A DNA stretch of 64,000 nt from NCBI GenBank assembly GCA_014607495.2, contig CP053173.1:558001-622000 (forward strand), in the 5' to 3' direction. Below the pieces are notes generated by a model. The model worked only from the letters and a program-made list of their open reading frames with translations, ran no database searches and had not been told where the DNA came from. Position 1 is the stretch's first letter. Every line of letters begins with the position of its first letter. Shown piece by piece: positions 54,474 to 64,000 of the stretch. The DNA is from Carposina sasakii. Taxonomy: Eukaryota > Arthropoda > Insecta > Lepidoptera > Carposinidae. The translations under genes were made by a program, and so were the position numbers.

Positions 54474-57104
54474 ATGGCGTCTAGAAAAAAAATGACGCGT
54501 GAAGAACGACTCGAAAAAAAAAGAATAGCAGAACGATTACGATACCAAAAAATTAAAAATGACAAAGATAAGAACGCTCAACAAAAAGTCAAGGAAAGGG
54601 AAAAATATGAAAAGAAGAAAGAAAAAGGAGTTATTAAGACAGTCAATCAAATGACCCCCAGAGAGCAGCGGAAGGCTAGAAAAGTTTGGAGAGAGAAAGC
54701 AAAAATTCGTAGACGTCGTTTAGCACTCCAAGATATAAGCAATGCTCCTGAAACTCCACCATGTTCAGATAATGAAGACCCACCGCAGCCCCCTCAAAAT
54801 ATAAATAGGCGAGCGCAGGCAGCACAGCAAAAATCAATTCGAGCAAGAAAAGCAAGAAACCTGATAATAAGAAAACAAGAGGCTGAAATAGCTCAACTTA
54901 AGTCTGCAGTCCAACGTTACAAGAAGCAAATACAACGGATCAAAAACCCACGAATTATCACACCCAACACTAAAGTAAATTTACTTACATCAACAGTAAG
55001 TGCAGCTGACAAAGAAACCATAAACAAGAAACTGCTTTTCAGTGAAGTTATTACTCAACAACTTAATGAAAATTTTTCAAATATCGACACTGCTCAAGAA
55101 AAAAGAGTCTTCAGAAGAGTGTTAAGCGGGAAAATAATAAAAAAATACAATGTTTTACCGGAAGAATTGAAAATAAAACCTTTGACTAAAATAGACAACA
55201 AATTAAAACTGATGGATACAAAGCGCAGCTCAAAAAAACACAGTCAGAATTTGAAAACCTGCATAGTTAAATTTATGGAAGATGATTCGAGCAGTAGACT
55301 TTGTGCAGGTAAAAAAGACTTTATAACGAAGATGGGCGAGCGTAAGCAAAAGCGAGTTATGCTAGATACGTTATTCAACTTGCACAAACGTTTTCTGGAA
55401 AAGACACACATTAAAATATCTTATTCAGTGTTCTGCAAACTCCGACCATTTTGGGTCGTCCAATCACGCTGTGAAAGTCGTAACACTTGCATGTGTGTTA
55501 TACATAGCAATATAGATTTAATGCTGAAATCACTTCACAACGCTAAAATAATATCTGTGTCGAATTACGTGGACCTTCTAAACCAAGTTTGCTGCAACAG
55601 ATTCAACGAAAAATGTTTATCCCGCGAGTGTAAGATGTGTTTAAACAAAGGTCTACATTATAAAGAATTCGATAACTCTATTCAACTATTTTACAGCAAG
55701 TGGCAAAGTGTACGCCAAGATATCGTGGATTTAAAAACTCAAAAACCTCGAACTGTAACGAAATGCGTTAAAAGCTCACTACAGATTCTACCAAGGGACT
55801 TGATTTTGGATTTGGAATCAAAGATGGATAAGTTTTTGAATCACGAACGAAACATAGTGCACCAACATCAAACTATAAAAACAAAAAAAGAGTCCCTTAC
55901 TGAGTCAGAAGCTCTTATACACGTGGATTTCAGTGAAAACTACCTAACAAAATACGCTGAAGAAGTACAATCCTTTCATTTCGGAGGATCGAGACAACAA
56001 ATAAGTATGCACACTGTTGTAGTCTATACTAAAGATGTCGAGCAAGAGCTAAAAAGCCAATGTTACTGCACTTTATCACAAAATTTATCGCACTCACCTC
56101 CTGCAATTTGGGCGCATTTACAGCCCATAATGGACTGTCTGCCGGCTACTGTTACAACTTTACATTTCTTGAGCGATGGGCCAGTCACCCAATATCGTAA
56201 TAAAATTATGTTCAAAGTTTTGGCAACGATACTAGAAGATTTCTACTCTAATCTTCAAAATTTCACTTGGAATTTTCATGAAGCAGGTCACGGTAAGGGA
56301 GCTCCTGATGGAGTGGGAGGTACGTGCAAGAGAACTGCAGATAGATTAGTTGCGAGTGGCACCGATATTTCATCAATAGATGACCTAGCTAAAGCCCTTG
56401 AGAAAAGCTGCCCGAATATTAAAATTTTTACCGTAGATGATGCAAACATATCTGAAAAAACAGCAAAATTTGGTTCTACTGAAGGTTTAAAGACTTTTTC
56501 AGGCACACTAAAGGTTCACCAGGTTACTGGTTGCGTTTTTATACCTAATTGCCTGATAATGAAAAGTTTGAGCTGCTTCTGTGACTCAGAGTTATGTCGT
56601 CATTTTCATTTGGGTACTTTGGATTATCCACGAACACAACCTCGTCTACGTGTTGATGATATTTACGGAGCTAGCGATTCAGAAGATGAACTAATCAATT
56701 TCGCATCTCAAGAACGCAGGAAGAAGCTTCAAGAAACACTACAGCATTCTGTGCCTGCCAGTATTAAAAGCAAACTGCACAAAGATAATTTAAAGCCCTC
56801 AACATCTGGAAAGGAAACATTCTGCAACGGTGATTTTCTGCTGGTTAAACTGCAAGATAGGAAAACAGAATATCGTTATGTTGCAATGTGCACAGGTGTT
56901 GAAGAAGATGATGAACTTCAAGTAAAATTTTGTAAAATCTTTGATGAAACTGGAAAAAAGTTTAGAATTAATGATGAAGATATTTCTTTCATCACCTGGG
57001 ATCAAGTTTTAAAAAAACTTCCCGCCCCAAACTTAAAAATGAGGGGGCAACGTATTTTTTATTCATTTAATGAATCTATTGATGTCTTTGAACGTGGATT
57101 TTAA
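54474..57104 (+). CDS. Putative DDE/RNase-H-type transposase, 876 residues
   Basis: The N-terminus (1-85) is highly basic and coiled (MTREERLEKKRIAERLRYQK), followed by a second basic helix (about 112-158). A Cys-rich zinc-binding-like region spans C333, C339, C341, H344, C374, C381, C386 and C389. The catalytic-looking core has HVDFSENY (D485), FLSDGPVTQYRNK (D568) and HGKGAPDGVGGTCKR (H606, D612), each after a hydrophobic strand where expected. A second Cys cluster (C701, C703, C708) and a C-terminal module (785-850, GDFLLVKL.., RYVAMCTGVE) that looks SH3/Tudor-like follow. Similar HVDF.ENY / DG..Q..NK / HGKG..DG.GG..KR proteins occur widely in arthropod and cnidarian genomes as I recall, usually unnamed. 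It lies between matching TIRs with no frame break. The role as transposase is inferred from that setting. Confidence 0.8.
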   Translation: MASRKKMTREERLEKKRIAERLRYQKIKNDKDKNAQQKVKEREKYEKKKEKGVIKTVNQMTPREQRKARKVWREKAKIRRRRLALQDISNAPETPPCSDNEDPPQPPQNINRRAQAAQQKSIRARKARNLIIRKQEAEIAQLKSAVQRYKKQIQRIKNPRIITPNTKVNLLTSTVSAADKETINKKLLFSEVITQQLNENFSNIDTAQEKRVFRRVLSGKIIKKYNVLPEELKIKPLTKIDNKLKLMDTKRSSKKHSQNLKTCIVKFMEDDSSSRLCAGKKDFITKMGERKQKRVMLDTLFNLHKRFLEKTHIKISYSVFCKLRPFWVVQSRCESRNTCMCVIHSNIDLMLKSLHNAKIISVSNYVDLLNQVCCNRFNEKCLSRECKMCLNKGLHYKEFDNSIQLFYSKWQSVRQDIVDLKTQKPRTVTKCVKSSLQILPRDLILDLESKMDKFLNHERNIVHQHQTIKTKKESLTESEALIHVDFSENYLTKYAEEVQSFHFGGSRQQISMHTVVVYTKDVEQELKSQCYCTLSQNLSHSPPAIWAHLQPIMDCLPATVTTLHFLSDGPVTQYRNKIMFKVLATILEDFYSNLQNFTWNFHEAGHGKGAPDGVGGTCKRTADRLVASGTDISSIDDLAKALEKSCPNIKIFTVDDANISEKTAKFGSTEGLKTFSGTLKVHQVTGCVFIPNCLIMKSLSCFCDSELCRHFHLGTLDYPRTQPRLRVDDIYGASDSEDELINFASQERRKKLQETLQHSVPASIKSKLHKDNLKPSTSGKETFCNGDFLLVKLQDRKTEYRYVAMCTGVEEDDELQVKFCKIFDETGKKFRINDEDISFITWDQVLKKLPAPNLKMRGQRIFYSFNESIDVFERGF

Positions 57105-57428
57105 AATTTTAATATTTCTAATTACCTTTTAATTAAAATGTTTTTTATATTTTAAGTACAAGAAAAGTTTAATACTGTTACTTAAGTTTTGTTTCTTTTT
57201 ATTTCATTATTTACTATTGATATGATTATTAGTAAAGTTATAGATATTTTTGTTTTGATGGAAAGAAAAAGTAAGAACCTTTTTGTTTTGTACCTAGCCT
57301 TAACAAACATTTAATTTTATAAACTATGACTGCAAAGAAATGAAAAGTCTGATTATAAATAATTAATAAGTAAAATTTAATTAAAATAATAATGTTGATT
57401 CTTAAAAAACTCTGTTTTTAATATGTCT

Positions 57429-57502
57429 GCCTCTCTTCCCTGTCCATAGAGTATCCTCCCCTGTGCATCTTGTCTCTACCCTGTACTGAGTATCTACCCT
57501 GG
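57429..57502 (+). repeat. Right subterminal motif array of the transposon
   Basis: Four copies in 75 bp: GCCTCTCTTCCCTG (57429), GTATCCTCCCCTG (57451), GTCTCTACCCTG (57472) and GTATCTACCCTGG (57490). They are in the same sense as most left-array copies. Confidence 0.65.
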
Positions 57503-57666
57503 TCACCTATAAATCGAGAAAAAACTAACAAATTGACTGGCCACTTTGTAAACGTTTACAACTTAAATGTTTCTATAAAAAAAAAATATAATTAAGTAGA
57601 AATATTTAAAAAAATGCCATGCCGTCACTTCATACAACATATTACCTCTTAACTAAGAATGACCCA

Positions 57667-58272
57667 GATATAAATACTGTCCAAATTACACTTATTTTTG
57701 TATAAATCAATCGGTTCAAATAAACTTGACAAACACACGAAAGAATCACCACGCTATAAAGTCGGAGTCACGAGTTACACTGAATAGAAACAAGCGCGAG
57801 CGCCGGTTTCGCACAGTTATCGCAGTATCCCTCCCCCGCCCCCCCGCTTGACCCCGACACGAACTCAATGTCATAACAGCGAGCTGACTATATAAGTGAA
57901 ATATTTACACCACATTTTTGTTTCTAAGACCAATAGTTTTTTAATTATTAAGGTACGATGATATAGACCTTTTCGTTACGGTCCAGTTTTTAAACCTGGT
58001 ACCCGTATGTGTCGGCGCGATTTTAAAGACGTTTCACGTCAAAAACGTAGACGACAGTCAATCGTGTCGTCCTATGTAAACACCGCCACGACACTTAAAA
58101 CACACGACAATCTGTCGTTACGACATAATGGGAACGCACTTTAACTCTAACACTGCTACTAATAAACCGCACGTGACAACAACCTCGTTATACTTAAGTA
58201 CTTGATTTTTGACAGCAAAATATAATATATCTGTCAAATTAAACCGTAAATAGCTTATTCCCAGTTTAAAGC
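57667..58272. other. Non-coding stretch
   Basis: Includes a GC-rich segment (57785-57860) that could be promoter-like, but nothing ties it to a gene. Confidence 0.35.
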
Positions 58273-58548
58273 TTCTATGCTGCTCTGGACGTGAAAAAAA
58301 AAACGTATAATACTACAGCTGCTTCACTTCCCGGGCATATTGTATAAGTCAGTAGAGAGACAAGAGGGTCTTGGTGTTTTGTAGGCGATGGGCTGACCAC
58401 TTGTCACTACTAACCAAACTTGTACATCTTAACAATACTCTCAAAATTGGTCAGAAGTGGCACCATGTGGTTCTATCGGCCCTTGGTGCTCTGCCTACCC
58501 CCTAAGGGATAAGGGCGTGATTATATGTACTCGTATGTAAAGCTTTTT
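58273..58548 (+). repeat. Family C retroposon tail
   Basis: CTATGCTGCTCTGGACGTG to GATTATATGTACTCGTATGT; nearly full. Confidence 0.75.
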
Positions 58549-58801
58549 ATTAGTAAGGTTTTGCAGCTGTAAATTCAAGATGTCTACCTACCCCTTGACC
58601 AGACTTTTAAGCGCGTAAAACTCGAATTAGCATAATCTCACTTAACTACCTCAGGTTTAACTCGAAAATTTCTAAGTTGGCCCCAAGTTCTGTGGTCACG
58701 TATTTTTATTAAAACTCGAAAGAATACAAAACGAAACACTCTAAGTACTATTGCGAATTAACATCCCAATTTTCATGAGTTTAAACCGTGAATAATAAAG
58801 T

Positions 58802-58835
<34 letters not shown>
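58802..58835. repeat. (TA)n microsatellite
   Basis: About 15 TA dinucleotides in a row after TAGA. Confidence 0.9.
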
Positions 58836-58838
<3 letters not shown>

Positions 58839-59049
58839 CACACTTATATAGTAGATACGGAGTTTTCGTTCTTATACAAGTAATATCTGTACTAAAACAT
58901 TGAATATAATCCTAACCAATAAGATAGAACTTACCCGCACCGGGTTCTGTAGTGTTGTGCAAAAATTTTCGGCTACATACTAAAATGGGTAAGTAAAGTA
59001 CATCAACCGATTCAAATGCGCGCTTAATTTAAAAAACCTATATCGTAGT

Positions 59050-59180
59050 GTCACCAACCCGCCTGCCCAGCGTGGTGACTATGGGCAAAACCCCCCTGTA
59101 GCAGTAGCCTTGTGGCGTGCCTTGGGGGAGGCCTACGTCCAGCAGTGGACTACAATAGGCTGAAGATGAAGATGATATCG
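59050..59180 (+). repeat. LINE 3' tail (family E)
   Basis: GTCACCAACCCGCCTGCCCA to GGACTACAATAGGCTGAAGA; matches 52785-52895 and 27970-28060. Confidence 0.65.
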
Positions 59181-60553
59181 TAGTGGGTTGGTCCTTATTC
59201 TAAGTAGGTTGATATGGAGCACTGACTTTTGAAAGCTAGTAGGATAATAATAACAAATGTAGGAAAATAGCATAATAATATTATATAATCATGGATGAAT
59301 TTAAATTGATAAGCATATAAAAAGTTTTCAAATAATATGGTTAATTTGATAGAAGTAGGTACCTATATTCGCTACATTGTAATAATATTACATTTAAAAT
59401 TATTTCCACCCGCCTGGAAGAAGATCGTAAAAGCTAACAAAATGTCATGTCTTTAGAGAAAATACTTTTTCCCGTAAGTACACATCTAATTGAACTAATT
59501 TAAGGAAAAGCATAAAAAATTTGACTGGCTGGCTGTATAAATACAAGATTTTTGTGCCTTGTGAAAAAAAACAAATGAATTTGAAAATTGTAATGTGTAG
59601 TGTGTGAGAAATAAATAAAATAAATAAATAAAATGACATCTTTTTTAAAACTACGAACTACAACAAAAAGCAACCAAGCTTTCATTAGAAAATAATGTTC
59701 CATTTATAAAATGGTTTTTTTATGCAGAAGCGGCATTGGTATTTTCGCTTATACGCTATAAGTAACTACCTACTTCGTAAGTTTTATGTCAAGGCGATTT
59801 ATAGGGACAAATATTAGATTTACTAACACTGGCTAGAAGACATATGGACTGGCTGGAAACCTTCCAAAATGGCTGCCTAAAAGCTTATGCATTTAAATCA
59901 TTTTCATAAAATATATGCTACCATTCTATACGCACGCAAAATTCTCCTAAGTATGCCTGTACAGAAAGATGTTTTTGTCTTAAAAACTTAAGGCTAATAT
60001 ACACAAGCGCTAAACCGTGTTCACTATTAAGAGGCTCTTCAAACTATTTACCAAGCTATTAAGGTTCATACACAAGTTTCTATAAAACGAAAGCATTAAA
60101 TTGTTCCACCGAGTTGTACGAAAACATCTCACAAACAATAGTGAGGGGCGAACTAGTTCCAAGTTTAAAACAACTCTAAGTTTCGGTAACAATTACATCG
60201 AAAAGTTTTATTCAAATAAGTAGGTATCTAAAGGCCGTTCGACACTAGTGATACATGCGGACCGACATTATTATTTATATATTCAGATTAGACTGCACTA
60301 AAAACACCTGTTAATCTATCTATATGATAATGTGAAGATGTTTAAATATGTGTTCAATGTTCATTGCTCTTTTTCCACAAAGAAACTATCGAAGAGATTT
60401 GAATAGAACTTGGCTGTTATATAGACTAGATAGATTACCTATTACATCTGAATAATACATATTATACAGTTAATGGAAAGCAGGCGTCCGCTGGTAAAAC
60501 ATAATTAATAATAGAGACGAGGGAAAAATCCTAAACAAAAAAATTACAGTTGT
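59181..60553. other. AT-rich non-coding stretch
   Basis: No supported feature; small ORFs at 59445-59703 and 60010-60192 show no protein features. Confidence 0.45.
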
Positions 60554-60561
60554 GTTTGCTG

Positions 60562-60977
60562 GGGTCTTTCGTCAGGTGACACCACGAGCCGATGACACCG
60601 CGGTGTCAACTGCACAAGGACCTTTTTTGAATTGCGCGATGGACACCGTGGTGTCATATAATAGTATGTGGTGTCTTAAGTCTTTTGGACTTCGTCATTT
60701 GACACCATGGTCCTAACCAACTTTTTCAATAAACCTAAAATTTTCTACTGACCAGTAGGTACCTACAGAAATAACATTTCTTATTTTTATTCTTGCTAGT
60801 GGTCTTAGTCACCTTAGTTAGTTAATCTTAGTTAGTTTAGGACGGTTTCAAACGACGAAGTCCAAAAGACTTATTGGTAGATTGACACCACGGTGTCCAT
60901 CGCGCAATTCAAAAAAGGTTCTAATGCAGTTGACACCGCGGTGTCATCGGCTCGTGGTGTCAACCGACGAAATACCC
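60562..60977. mobile_element. Foldback element rich in TGACACCGCGGTGTCA palindromes
   Basis: Starts GGGTCTTTCGTC and ends GACGAAATACCC; GTTTGCTG is duplicated exactly at 60554-60561 and 60978-60985. Arms of about 140 bp are strongly homologous inverted copies around a 130-bp centre. Each arm carries the perfect 16-bp palindrome TGACACCGCGGTGTCA (60594 region; inverted mate near 60930) or close variants (GACACCGTGGTGTC). No ORF. Superfamily unknown; 8-bp duplication fits hAT- or P-like transposases. Confidence 0.85.
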
Positions 60978-60985
60978 GTTTGCTG

Positions 60986-62315
60986 ACATCTCTTTAATAT
61001 AATGGATGTGTTTGCGCTGACGACATGCGACAGCCTTAATCTAGTGATCTCATATTCTATTTTATAGCACATAACCTAAACCGGAACTATTAAACCCAGC
61101 TTAAACTCGAGATTAGACCAGCATCGCGATAGGAGAAGTGTTTTAGGTTATGACGGACAATCTGTATGACCTCAATTCTATGTTGAGATGAGGTCAAAGA
61201 TGGATCAAAAATGGAGTATGCTAGTTTTCACTTTTATTTCTTTAGAACTGCTTTAATTGCATTAATTTTAAAATATATTAGATATGAAGTACAGTAACGC
61301 TATAACTGTAAGGAATAGATATGCCTTAGGACCTTACTACTATTTTTAAAACGAATTAAGAATGGAACAAATCAGTAGATTAAAAATAAGTCGTTGCCGA
61401 ATCACGCAAAGAAAAAAATCCACAACCCAAATCTCGTATAGTGTATAGAACGCCTTATAAAATTCGAGATTCACTAACGAAACTTCGGCGAACTAAATCG
61501 AATAATCATCGATAGCGCCACCGTCGCTTCGTTCGCCAACATTACTCATCACTCTCGGCTGTACATTAAAAGTTTCGTAATTTTGCCGCATTCGAAAAAC
61601 AAGTTCGCGCGCTCTTTCATTGCAAACTTGTACCTATCGGGCATTGATTGATTGAATGAGAAATAAAAGCGCGGGAAATCGCTTTGTTATGTCAATAACA
61701 GCCTATTCATGTTTTTGGCGGCAATTTTGCCGGGTATATTTATACCCTCAGTTTATACCGAAATTCTAATAACATGACGTTGTTCCTGTTTTGTTTAAAA
61801 AGTAGCTTTTGCAGAATATGTTTTACATAAACTCGTCAAAATTAAACACGTGTTAAATACTCAAAAAGACAAAGGACAGCAAAATTTTCTGTCAAAGTTA
61901 GATTTAGTTTATGTTAAAAATGATTTGAGGTTTGAACACAACTCAACAAAATTCATTTTTAAATTCATTTTTTTAACGTTTAATACCGCCATTTTCTATT
62001 TATTTATTTATTAACTTACATAAATAAAATATATCACATTAGAAACAAAAATCTTAAAAAGATGAAAGAATAGGTACATTATAAAGAAATATTTTTGTGA
62101 GCCTAATATACTTCACGGCAAGTTAATTTCTAAATTTTAACTCCTCAACCACACTCTTCAGTGTTAAATCACACAGAACAGGACGTATAACAATGGGAGG
62201 GTATAAAAAAGCAACCGAAAGGGGTGATTCTATAAAGGGGAGTATTTTTAGATACTTACGTATCCAAAATACTTAACGGTATTTATTACGTTCTTTCATT
62301 TTTTATTTTTTTAAC
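60986..62315. other. Non-coding stretch
   Basis: GC-richer patch at 61480-61620 (CATCGATAGCGCCACC) may be regulatory, but no gene is attached. Otherwise AT-rich. Confidence 0.4.
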
Positions 62316-62540
62316 ACACTACACAACACATTAAACCTAGTCCCACATTAAGATCCCTAAGATCTTGTGTCGTGGGTACTAAGCAACGGTATATAAATAA
62401 ATAGATAAATATAGAAACATCCATGACTCGGACACAAACATCGATATTCATCATATCAATGTTTGCACCTACCGGGATTCAAACCCAGGACCTACGGAGT
62501 CGCAGGCAGGTTCACTACCTACTAGACCAATCGGCCGTCA
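62316..62540 (-). mobile_element. tRNA-headed SINE, full length
   Basis: In reverse it reads ACTAGGTTTAATGTGTTG.. at the tail, ACCGTTGCTTAGTACCCACG, GTGTCCGAGTCATGG, the B box GGGTTTGAATCCCGG and the head GGCCGATTGGTCTAGTAGGT. This uninterrupted copy gives the reference order for the two split copies. Confidence 0.8.
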
Positions 62541-62815
62541 AATCTTATTTAGTACCTTCCCACTTACCTAGTTATTCATAGACGCAAGTAAGTAAGGGAT
62601 TATTTATTTTAAATATAATATGTACTATAGTATAGGTAGTTGAGAGTATGAAGGACATAAGCCACATTCTGTAGTCCACGCGGACGATATCGCGGGAAAA
62701 ACTAATATGTAATATAATAAATACTTTACGTCACGTGAAAGCTTAAAAAAATCCAAGGTCATCACACCCGCAGGCACACAATGCAGATGTGCCCCGCCGA
62801 CACCCTGTTATATTC
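62541..62815. other. Short non-coding stretch
   Basis: Holds a small D-type fragment (GTAGTCCACGCGGACGATAT at 62670) and little else. Confidence 0.4.
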
Positions 62816-62943
62816 ACTATGGGTGCGCCCACCACCGGGCCCTACACCCTCCACTGACCCTCGGATCTGATAAGATAACTCATAACTGCGAAAACAGGCA
62901 TTTGCACTAACTACAATCGCCACGAGAAACCAGACCCGAGCAC
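62816..62943 (+). mobile_element. Solo 128-bp family J unit
   Basis: CACTATGGGTGCGCCC to AGACCCGAGCACC, with TGTTATATT on both sides (9-bp duplication). It is the same unit that forms the right arm of 7683-8487. Confidence 0.7.
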
Positions 62944-63462
62944 CTGTTATATTTTAATGTATTAAGCCCAAGCTCACTCTCGGTCGTTTGGTTGCTGTTA
63001 AGGTATACCTAACCTATTGTAATTTGTTTGATATGACTAACTGGTTCGAAGTAGGGTTACCAGATGAAAAAATCAAAAGACCGGAGAAAAGGCCTGATTT
63101 CCATGGAAAAGTCCTGAGAATTTATACAGTTAAAAATTTTTTTCTCTCAAAAACGTATTATTATCGTTTGATACACTGCGGATATAGCTCACGCGTTGCA
63201 ACTTGCACATCGCACTCAAAGTGGCGGCGCGGCGGGGCGGGGTTGTTACCAAAAGATTATTTTTAGTTTGTTTCACTTGGATAAATAAGTATAGATTCTA
63301 ACTGTTCAGTTTTTACCAATAGAAGATTATTGTTAGTTGATTGAAGAGATCTTTAAAAATCCTGAGATATCACGAGATTTGCAAAATCCGGCCGCAATCC
63401 TGAGAAAAGTCTAAAAATCCTGAGATATGGTAACCCTATTCGAAGGGTCGCTAATTAAAAAT
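62944..63462. other. Short ORF region without recognised gene
   Basis: A 92-codon ORF at 62988-63266 has no family features. CCTGAGATAT and AAAATCCTGAGA repeats occur around 63355-63425, which suggests repeat DNA. Confidence 0.35.
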
Positions 63463-63718
63463 ACATACATACATATAATCGCGCATTTATCCCTTACGGG
63501 GTAGGCAGTGCACCAAGGGCCGATAGAACCACATGGTGCCACTTCTGACAAATTTTGAGGGTATTGTAGAGACGTACAAGTTTGGTTAGTAGTGACAGGT
63601 GGTCGCCTACAAAACACCAAGACCCTCTTGTCCCTCTACTGACTTGTACAGTATGCCCGGGAAGAGAAGCAGCTGTAGTATTATACGTTTTTTTCACTCC
63701 CAGAGCAGCATAGAAAAA
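63463..63718 (-). repeat. Family C retroposon tail
   Basis: CATACATACATATAATCGCG to CTCCCAGAGCAGCATAG, the reverse of the copies at 45212, 49607 and 58273. Confidence 0.75.
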
Positions 63719-63890
63719 TGAAAAGCTAGTTAAAAAATAAATAAAATACAACAAAATTATCAGTTTTATAATTAGTAGGACAAGCCATTTTCCATATTCG
63801 TAACATATCAAGCAACATCCAATATGGGCATTGCATACGATCCTTTGTGACTTTAATCCCGAATAGGTACCGAAGCCCTGTCCGGATATA

Positions 63891-64000
63891 CAGGTGTTTG
63901 TGACAGACAGGCAAATATTTATATGCAGACTTCAGACCATGATTCTGAGGTGAAAACCACTGAAAATTTTGACAGTGAAATTCCAAAATTTTCCGACTTT
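63891..64000 (+). mobile_element. Family B repeat, cut by the window end
   Basis: CAGGTGTTTGTGACAGACAG, CATGATTCTGAGGTG and CCAAAATTTTCCGACT follow the same order as 8869-8980. Confidence 0.6.

Larger units (their letters stand above)
53582..57666 (+). mobile_element. Intact TIR DNA transposon, superfamily not identified
   Basis: The 24-bp ends at 53582-53605 and 57643-57666 (TGGGTTATTCTTAGTTAAGA.. on the left) differ at one position. If the terminal T is left out, AGAT flanks both ends as a possible 4-bp duplication; the left flank is a retroposon tip, so this could be chance. Both subterminal regions carry clustered CTCCCCTGG-like motifs. The interior holds one 876-codon ORF with a spliced leader. 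Near-identical ends and an unbroken ORF suggest recent activity. Confidence 0.85.

Noticed and set aside
57785..57870. GC-rich patch as promoter of the 7TM gene
   Set aside because: No first exon can be tied to it; distance to the first seen exon is about 12 kb, so the link is speculation.
63494..63811. 105-codon minus-strand ORF, with its counterpart at 49625
   Set aside because: Both read through family C retroposon tails; similarity between them is repeat similarity, not a gene family.

Overview
The window looks like a piece of a moth or butterfly (Lepidoptera) genome. It is AT-rich, its genes are sparse and split by introns, and most of the DNA is transposon debris of kinds common in Lepidoptera: RTE-like and jockey-like LINE tails, tRNA-headed SINEs, dispersed repeats carrying the CGCCCGCGACTTCGTCCGCG motif, and many short inverted-repeat elements (MITEs). 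Species was not determined, and every homology call here comes from reading the sequence, not from a search.

Host genes. (1) A U1 snRNA copy lies on the minus strand at 7005-7168; it is well preserved except for three changes in the stem-loop I loop. (2) A single-exon gene on the minus strand at 17321-18430 encodes a 369-residue secreted protein with an RG/G-rich N-terminus and Tyr/His clusters, and has a TATA box at 18601-18610. (3) A tRNA-Leu(AAG) is at 21038-21119. (4) A complete eight-exon GCNA/ACRC-type SprT metalloprotease gene runs from 23683 to 30834 on the plus strand, with 592 codons, HELCH catalytic motif, zinc ribbon and two SUMO-interaction-like motifs. (5) The 3' part of a seven-transmembrane PRRT3/PRRT4-like gene lies on the minus strand from 45946 down to 37660; its 5' exons were not found, and there is a reading-frame break just before the first membrane helix.

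Mobile DNA. The most striking element is an apparently intact 4.1-kb DNA transposon at 53582-57666. It has 24-bp terminal inverted repeats, an array of CTCCCCTGG-like motifs inside both ends, a spliced 5' leader, and one 876-codon ORF with an RNase-H-like set of acidic motifs that I cannot place in a named superfamily. A decayed element at 3102-6461 has the same plan (27-bp inverted repeats, subterminal TGATCTAAGTG motifs, an SD..SGQNRN motif) and sits inside an older element at 2158-6842 that is bounded by an 8-bp target duplication. Others include a PIF/Harbinger derivative (34617-35362, TAA duplication), hAT-type MITEs (40789-41211 with duplication GTCTAGTA; 24165-24479), a foldback element with duplication GTTTGCTG (60562-60977), mariner-type MITEs, LINE fragments (RTE, jockey, one with a restriction-like endonuclease) and SINEs.

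Layout: 1-17 kb is repeat-rich with the U1 copy; 17-31 kb holds the secreted-protein gene, tRNA and GCNA; 31-37.6 kb is intergenic with minisatellite and Harbinger DNA; 37.6-46 kb is the membrane-protein gene; 46-64 kb is repeat-dominated, possibly including undetected 5' introns of that gene, with the intact transposon in the middle.
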